Part shown: in pieces, positions 60,414-64,000 of the stretch | How the letters are laid out: every line of letters begins with the position of its first letter | Numbering within the stretch: position 1 is the stretch's first letter | Assembly (NCBI GenBank): GCA_025356665.1 | Contig: JANXRV010000146.1 | Location: forward strand, 51,581-115,580 | DNA length: 64,000 bases | Reading direction: 5' to 3' | From: CAITSH01 sp025356665 | Lineage (GTDB): Bacteria; Pseudomonadota; Gammaproteobacteria; Burkholderiales; SG8-39 | Notes under the pieces: model-generated | What the model was told of the DNA's origin: nothing | The model's input: the letters and a program-made list of their open reading frames with translations, nothing else | Databases searched by the model: none | Made by a program: the position numbers and the translations under genes

Positions 60414-61652
60414 TCAGGCCGCGCTGAATTGCAGCGCAGTCTGGTCTATGCCGAACTTGTCGGCAAGCCAGTCGTTCATCAACTCTTGTCCCAGCGTCGG
60501 GTTGTCGTGCTGACAGTGCTCGGCGCCGGTTTCCTCGGCCGAGGTCAGGCGCAGGGTAACGTCCTTGCCGCGCGCCTTGGCGTAGTCGTAGACCTTGGTT
60601 GCCTGCGACACGGTCAGTACATCGTGGCCGCCGTGCAACACCAGCATCGGGCACTTCAGGTGATCGAGGTGGCCCTCGAGGGTGAAATCTTTCGCGCGTA
60701 CCATGGCCTCCTTCATGGACTTGACGCCGAAGACCCAGCGGATGTGTTCGGCCAGGCCGTGACTGTCGTCGGCATTGCCCCACAAGTCGGTGATGGCCCA
60801 GACGGCGCCGTGCGCGATGACCGCCGCCAGTCGCGGCTCATAGCATCCGGCGCGCGCGGCGTAATAACCGCCCAGGCTGGAGCCGCAGCAGGCGATGCGT
60901 GCCGCATCCACGTCGTCGCGCTTTACCAGCCAGTCTATGCACTTGCCCACCGGTACTTCGGTGTCGACGCGGTTGGGAATCTTGTGCCGGCGCAGTGTGC
61001 CGCCCTGGCCGGGCAGGTCGACCATCAGCACCGAGATACCGCGTTGCAGCGCGCCGTGCGCCTGCATGAACCACATCTCGTCCTTGATCGAATCGAGGCC
61101 GCCAAAGCAGATTAGCACCGGATGTTTGTTGCTGCGATTGGGCTGTTGCTGCGGTGTGCGCACGAAATAGCCGCAAATCGTCGCGCCGTTCTCGTAGGGA
61201 ATCTCCACCGCCTCGCCTTTGGGCGTCAGGTGGGAAATAAATTTTTTCGAGCAGGCTTCCATTTTTTCGAAGGTCGGCAGGCGGCGCGGATCTTCGGGGG
61301 TGAGGTGGAACTCGGCCTGGCGATAGTAATCGGCGGCGCGCAAAAAGCAGTTCATGGCGCTGCGAACGTGTCCGAGTTTCTCCTCGGCAAGGCCGCGGTT
61401 CCAGTTGTTGTCGGCGACGACCATCCATTCCTTGTGCCAGGACTCCTTGTCGCCGGGGACCATGCGACTCGCGGCGAGGAAACATTCGCTCACCGCGCCG
61501 CCGCCTTCCTGCGTCTCGCCCAGTGCGCGGCGGAACTGGTAGGTCAGCCAGGGGTGTTCGGGCCAGTGGTGCCAGCCATAGGGCTCGTAGTGGGCCTGCC
61601 GGTTGGCGGTGATTTTTTCAATCAGATTGTCTTCGGTGGCGTTGGAGTCCAT
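60414..61652 (-). CDS. Alpha/beta hydrolase with helical N-terminal domain (dihydropseudooxynicotine-hydrolase-like)
   Basis: 412 residues from the ATG at 61652; a frame to 61715 has no ribosome site. A helical N-terminal segment (about 1-130, with TPR-like NWNRGLAEEKLGHVRSAMNCFLRAADYYRQAE) precedes the hydrolase core. The triad is Ser in CGSSLGGYYAAR near 255, Asp in HGGHDVLTV near 345 and His in EHCQHD near 380. This layout is that of 2,6-dihydroxypseudooxynicotine hydrolase and related C-C or amide hydrolases. It is the first gene of the 15-gene locus. Confidence 0.87.
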   Translation of the reverse strand: MDSNATEDNLIEKITANRQAHYEPYGWHHWPEHPWLTYQFRRALGETQEGGGAVSECFLAASRMVPGDKESWHKEWMVVADNNWNRGLAEEKLGHVRSAMNCFLRAADYYRQAEFHLTPEDPRRLPTFEKMEACSKKFISHLTPKGEAVEIPYENGATICGYFVRTPQQQPNRSNKHPVLICFGGLDSIKDEMWFMQAHGALQRGISVLMVDLPGQGGTLRRHKIPNRVDTEVPVGKCIDWLVKRDDVDAARIACCGSSLGGYYAARAGCYEPRLAAVIAHGAVWAITDLWGNADDSHGLAEHIRWVFGVKSMKEAMVRAKDFTLEGHLDHLKCPMLVLHGGHDVLTVSQATKVYDYAKARGKDVTLRLTSAEETGAEHCQHDNPTLGQELMNDWLADKFGIDQTALQFSAA

Positions 61653-61729
61653 GATTTCATCCGGTTTTTGGCGCTGTTTTTGGTGCTTGTTGCTTGTCGG
61701 TCGGCAGCAGGTCAATGCTGCGGATTTAT

Positions 61730-61746
61730 ATTCAAGTCACTTGAAT
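61730..61746. promoter_or_regulatory. Candidate XRE-cupin operator ATTCAAGTCACTTGAAT
   Basis: A perfect 17-base odd palindrome (8-base arms around one base), positioned on the expected start site of the promoter at 61752-61780. Its neighbour upstream is the XRE-cupin regulator gene. Binding there would block initiation of the 15-gene operon. Confidence 0.7.
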
Positions 61747-61751
61747 GGAGG

Positions 61752-61780
61752 ACTTTATGAAGTCGCGCCAGTACTGTCAA
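61752..61780 (-). promoter_or_regulatory. Sigma70-like promoter of the 15-gene operon
   Basis: On the minus strand, TTGACA (61775-61780) and TAAAGT (61752-61757) are separated by 17 bases. Transcription would begin near 61745, about 93 bases before the first gene's ATG at 61652. The -10 differs at two positions from consensus. Confidence 0.65.
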
Positions 61781-61877
61781 GAAAGGTTTTAAATTGGTGC
61801 GTTGCCGCACCAGTAAAGGGCGACTGGATGGCATTTGCCGGGTTTGGGCTGCGCTTGCGCAGGCTCGCAGCGACGCA

Positions 61878-62510
61878 TCAAAATGTCGGCGGGGTGCTGA
61901 CCCAAATGATTCGGGCATGCTTTTTTGATGGATTGCGGTAGCTGTGCGGGATTTCCGAGCGAAAGGTGAAGGAGTCGCCGGCGGCGAGCAAATAAGTACG
62001 GTCGCCAACGGTGAGTTCCAGTTCACCGTCTATGATAAAGCCCACTTCCTCGCCATCGTGCGAGAGCAGTCCTTCGCTGCCGCCACCCGGTGCGAGGATA
62101 TGCAGGTTGCCTTCGAGCAGGTGGCGGCCTTCGGACGGGATCAGTCGCTCGAGTTGCGAGCCGGCTTTGTCGATGCTGAAACTGGGGCGTTTGCCACTGC
62201 GCCCGACGATGCCGCGGTCGGCGTTCTCATCGGCAAACAGTGCCGCCATGCTGACGTTTAGTGCGGCGACAATCTTGTGCAGTACGGTGATCGAGGGCAG
62301 TGCGACGCTGTTTTCTATTTTTGAGATCAGGCTCTCGGAGCAACCGACGCGACCCGACAACTCCCGCAGTTTGAGGCCCTTGATCATGCGCAAGGCCTTG
62401 ATGTTGGCGCCCAGGCGGTTGTTTTGCGTCTGTGGCAGGCTGCCAGCGTCCTTGCTTGCTGCCGCGCGTTTTGCGCTTTTGCGAACGGGTTTGCCAAGCT
62501 TCTTGAGCAT
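61878..62510 (-). CDS. XRE-family regulator with cupin sensor domain
   Basis: 210 residues. A basic N-terminal tail precedes an XRE helix-turn-helix (about 33-88, LGANIKALRMIKGLKLRELSGRVGCSESLISKIENSVALPSI), and a C-terminal cupin (about 125-205) has GGGSEGLLSHDGEEVGFIIDGELELTVGD and AGDSFTFRSEIPHSYRN. The cupin likely binds a small ligand or metal that signals substrate. Proteins of this PuuR-like class usually repress a neighbouring catabolic operon. The 15-gene operon begins 226 bases downstream with a matching palindrome. The start could also be one of several later codons; ATG at 62510 is the only ATG before the HTH. Confidence 0.93.
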   Translation of the reverse strand: MLKKLGKPVRKSAKRAAASKDAGSLPQTQNNRLGANIKALRMIKGLKLRELSGRVGCSESLISKIENSVALPSITVLHKIVAALNVSMAALFADENADRGIVGRSGKRPSFSIDKAGSQLERLIPSEGRHLLEGNLHILAPGGGSEGLLSHDGEEVGFIIDGELELTVGDRTYLLAAGDSFTFRSEIPHSYRNPSKKHARIIWVSTPPTF

Positions 62511-62536
62511 GCGGCGAGTGTAGCGGGTGCGGGGGC

Positions 62537-62633
62537 TTATGTCTTTATGTCTTTATGTCTTTATGTCTTGGGGTCTTGAGGTCTTGAGGTCTTGAAGTTT
62601 TGACTGCGTCTTAACTGCGTCTTAACTGCGTCT
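62537..62633. repeat. Two adjoining tandem arrays (8 bp x 8, then 11 bp x 3)
   Basis: Bases 62537-62600 are eight consecutive 8-base units: TTATGTCT four times, TGGGGTCT, TGAGGTCT twice and TGAAGTTT. Bases 62601-62633 are three 11-base units, TGACTGCGTCT then TAACTGCGTCT twice. Almost every unit ends GTCT, so the arrays appear to have grown from one sequence by slippage. They lie between the XRE gene and the ModA-like gene. Confidence 0.88.
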
Positions 62634-62642
62634 TGGGGGCAT

Positions 62643-63425
62643 CTATTCGACGAAGGGTTCTATGCCCATGCCTTGCAACAGTGGCGCCGCGGCGGGCGCG
62701 GTGAAAAAGCTGATCAGCGCACGCGCGGCTTCAGGTTCTTTGGCCTTGCTCCCGGCGCCGGCGGTGAAGCCGATCCAGGTCTGTAACTCCGGCGGAATGG
62801 TGCCGATGAATTGCACCCCTGGCACGCCGGCGATGCGCGATGCGACGACGACAACCATGTCGACCTCGCCCTTTGCCACCAGTTCGACATTATTCTCCGC
62901 CGGCATCGGGCGCAGTTTGGATTTCATTTGGGCGCTGATGCCAAGCCGCTCGACCACGCTGACAAAGTATTTGCCGCTTGCGCCTTCACCCGGGAAAGTA
63001 ACGGCGTTGGCGCCAAGCAGGGCGCGCTTGAAGCCGGCGATGGTGGAAATGTCCGGTTTGGGCGCTCCGGAGCGCACTGCGGCGGCTATGCCGGCGCGGC
63101 CGATCACGGCGCGCGAGGCGGCGACAACGTGTTCTTGTTTTATCAGTTCGTCGAGCACCGGCGGATTGAGCACAGCCACATCGAAGGGTTCGCCGGCCTC
63201 GATCAAGCGTTTGACGTCAGAATTGACTTCAAAGCGTATGGATACCGTATGGCCGGTCGCGCGCTCGAAACGGGCGGAGAGTTCCGCCACGGCAGCGCGC
63301 GCGCCGTTGCCGCTGAGCACCCTGAGTTCCGCCGCGTGGGCGGGGATATTCATGGCTAAAAGAGCCAGTGCCCCGAGAGTTCCCAGCCATGCTGTCGCCA
63401 CTTTGGCGTATTGGCGCGTGATCAA
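62643..63425 (-). CDS. ModA-like periplasmic substrate-binding protein
   Basis: 260 residues. A signal peptide ends AHA near residue 32, then ELRVLSGNGARAAVAELSARFERATGHTVSIRFEV and LIEAGEPFDVAVLNPPVLDELIKQ follow as in the molybdate/tungstate-binding ModA fold. Permease and ATPase genes are not adjacent, so it is an orphan or works with another system. Its place upstream of the XRE regulator and the presence of a molybdenum hydroxylase 22 kb away are suggestive only. Many orphan ModA-like proteins bind other oxyanions or organic acids. Confidence 0.85.
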   Translation of the reverse strand: MITRQYAKVATAWLGTLGALALLAMNIPAHAAELRVLSGNGARAAVAELSARFERATGHTVSIRFEVNSDVKRLIEAGEPFDVAVLNPPVLDELIKQEHVVAASRAVIGRAGIAAAVRSGAPKPDISTIAGFKRALLGANAVTFPGEGASGKYFVSVVERLGISAQMKSKLRPMPAENNVELVAKGEVDMVVVVASRIAGVPGVQFIGTIPPELQTWIGFTAGAGSKAKEPEAARALISFFTAPAAAPLLQGMGIEPFVE

Positions 63426-63534
63426 GGTATTCCTTTCATTGCGTTCAGGCGGGGGGCAAATATCGCCGGGGCCGCTCGCAGCGTCGCAGGTTCATTGTCG
63501 AGTGTACCGCGAGTTCTGCAAGGCTAAAGATAAA

Positions 63535-63590
63535 GGACACTGGACACTGGACACTGGACGCGGGACACCGGACATTGGACGCTGGACAAA
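63535..63590. repeat. GGACACT tandem array, 8 units
   Basis: Eight consecutive 7-base units: GGACACT three times, then GGACGCG, GGACACC, GGACATT, GGACGCT and GGACAAA. The first three are perfect, later ones diverged. It lies about 110 bases upstream of the ModA-like start on the minus strand. Confidence 0.88.
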
Positions 63591-63759
63591 GCAGTGCTGC
63601 TTGTTCCGGCGGGCCAGGCAGCGGAATCATCGCGATATTGCTGTTTTTTTCGCTTGCCGCCGGGTGTTGTCTTCGCTTGCGACGGCAGGACTAACCTGCC
63701 CACCTGTGTTTGCCTGGAGTTTGCCTGGAAACTCAAGCGCCGTGACGCTAGGGGCTGCA

Positions 63760-63794
63760 GGCTGGAAACCCGCGCTGGGCGGGCATTTGCAGAC
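63760..63794 (-). repeat. 35-bp REP-like hairpin, copy E
   Basis: Imperfect palindrome whose reverse complement reads GTCTGCAAATGCCCG, then CCCAGCGCGGG, then TTTCCAGCC. It agrees with the consensus of copies A, B and D except at the ends. About 100 bases from the transposase-like fragment at the window edge. Confidence 0.75.
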
Positions 63795-63897
63795 GATGAC
63801 TTTTCGGCGTGCGCAGACGGTAAAATAGCCGCTGATTCCAAAAGTGGGATGCGATATGAAAAAAATAAGGCTCATTTAGCGAATGATGTTGTTGAAC

Positions 63898-64000
63898 TCA
63901 TGCTCTGACCGCCAGAGCGAGCAACCGTGCGGGATCGGGGCTGAAGCGGGGCGACCGGTCGAGAACTCTAAACCATCCGAGGTAGTTGGTGAGGTATTTC
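63898..64000 (-). CDS. C-terminal fragment, transposase-like
   Basis: A minus-strand frame enters from the right edge and ends at TGA 63898. It covers 34 residues beginning KYLTNYLGWFRVLDRS and ending RLLALAVRA. The NYLGWFRxLDR tail is the kind of sequence found at the C-terminus of IS1595-like DDE transposases, in my recollection. Only the end is visible, so intactness cannot be judged. The assignment to an insertion sequence family is tentative. Confidence 0.45.
   Translation of the reverse strand, partial: KYLTNYLGWFRVLDRSPRFSPDPARLLALAVRA

Larger units (their letters stand above)
63426..63897. other. 472-base intergenic region, repeats only
   Basis: Contains the GGACACT array at 63535-63590, the REP-like copy E at 63760-63794 and a TAAAAT hexamer at 63821-63826 that could be a -10 element. 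Long open frames run through the region on both strands, but none has a ribosome site or recognisable residues. Confidence 0.45.

Noticed and set aside
58860..61115. A 751-codon plus-strand open frame
   Set aside because: Antisense to three confident genes (PuuE-like, isochorismatase-like, hydrolase), no ribosome site and no recognisable residues.
62537..62633. Could the tandem arrays be a CRISPR array
   Set aside because: Units are directly adjacent with no spacers and no cas genes are present.
63594..63908. Plus-strand open frame of 104 codons near the right edge
   Set aside because: Overlaps REP copy E and the tail fragment, has no ribosome site and no similarity I can recognise.

Overview
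The window looks like a chromosomal segment of an environmental betaproteobacterium, most likely Burkholderiales. The evidence is high GC with strong third-position GC, many Bug-type (TctC) periplasmic receptors (seven in 64 kb), abundant RidA-family, LysR, MarR and XRE-cupin genes, frequent TTG/GTG starts, and Burkholderiales-type housekeeping genes (HslR, YbiT). No rRNA, tRNA, phage or CRISPR locus is visible. The only possible mobile-element coding sequence is a transposase-like tail cut by the right edge.

Left part, 1-14 kb. A YbbA/YbbP-like ABC exporter with an AttH/CrtC-like lipocalin protein (204-4775) is followed by an ArsC/LMW-phosphatase-like protein. Next comes a signalling group: a CBS-GGDEF-EAL protein, a double cyclic-nucleotide-binding protein with a DUF3135 partner, a ParB-fold-like small protein and a YcgR-like PilZ protein. 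An alpha/beta hydrolase, a Tat-exported PhoD phosphatase and an EamA transporter complete this part.

Catabolic cluster I, 14.3-26.6 kb. A ten-gene minus-strand operon encodes a Rid protein, a C-C-type hydrolase, an amidohydrolase, two complete Rieske oxygenase alpha/beta pairs, two Bug receptors and a class II aldolase/decarboxylase. A divergent LysR gene probably controls it. An MFS transporter and another Rid gene face it. No ferredoxin reductase and no ring-cleavage dioxygenase are present, so the pathway is incomplete here.

Middle, 27-46 kb. MarR is divergent from a Bug/FAD-monooxygenase/FAH operon with a readable promoter and operator. There follow HslR, a Bug/divergent-aconitase/TauE group, a periplasmic MsrA, an orphan molybdenum hydroxylase large subunit with a Bug receptor, a VOC protein, a solute-binding lipoprotein, the ABC-F protein YbiT, and small proteins including a 57-residue charged one.

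Catabolic cluster II, 46.8-63.4 kb. Fifteen consecutive minus-strand genes encode an alpha/beta hydrolase, an isochorismatase-like amidohydrolase, three PuuE-like deacetylase-fold enzymes, a complete Liv-type ABC transporter, two Bug receptors, a protein made of three fused Rid domains, and an AtzG/AtzE-like amidase pair. An XRE-cupin regulator sits just upstream, and between them lies a sigma70-like promoter with a perfect 17-bp palindrome over the expected start point. The enzyme set fits stepwise hydrolysis of a nitrogen-rich, possibly cyclic, amide or ureide. I cannot match it to a described pathway, and it is the best candidate here for an undescribed system.

Non-coding structure. There are three 93-bp imperfect palindromes (all between same-strand genes), five copies of a 35-bp REP-like hairpin, and at least six unrelated short tandem arrays in intergenic DNA.
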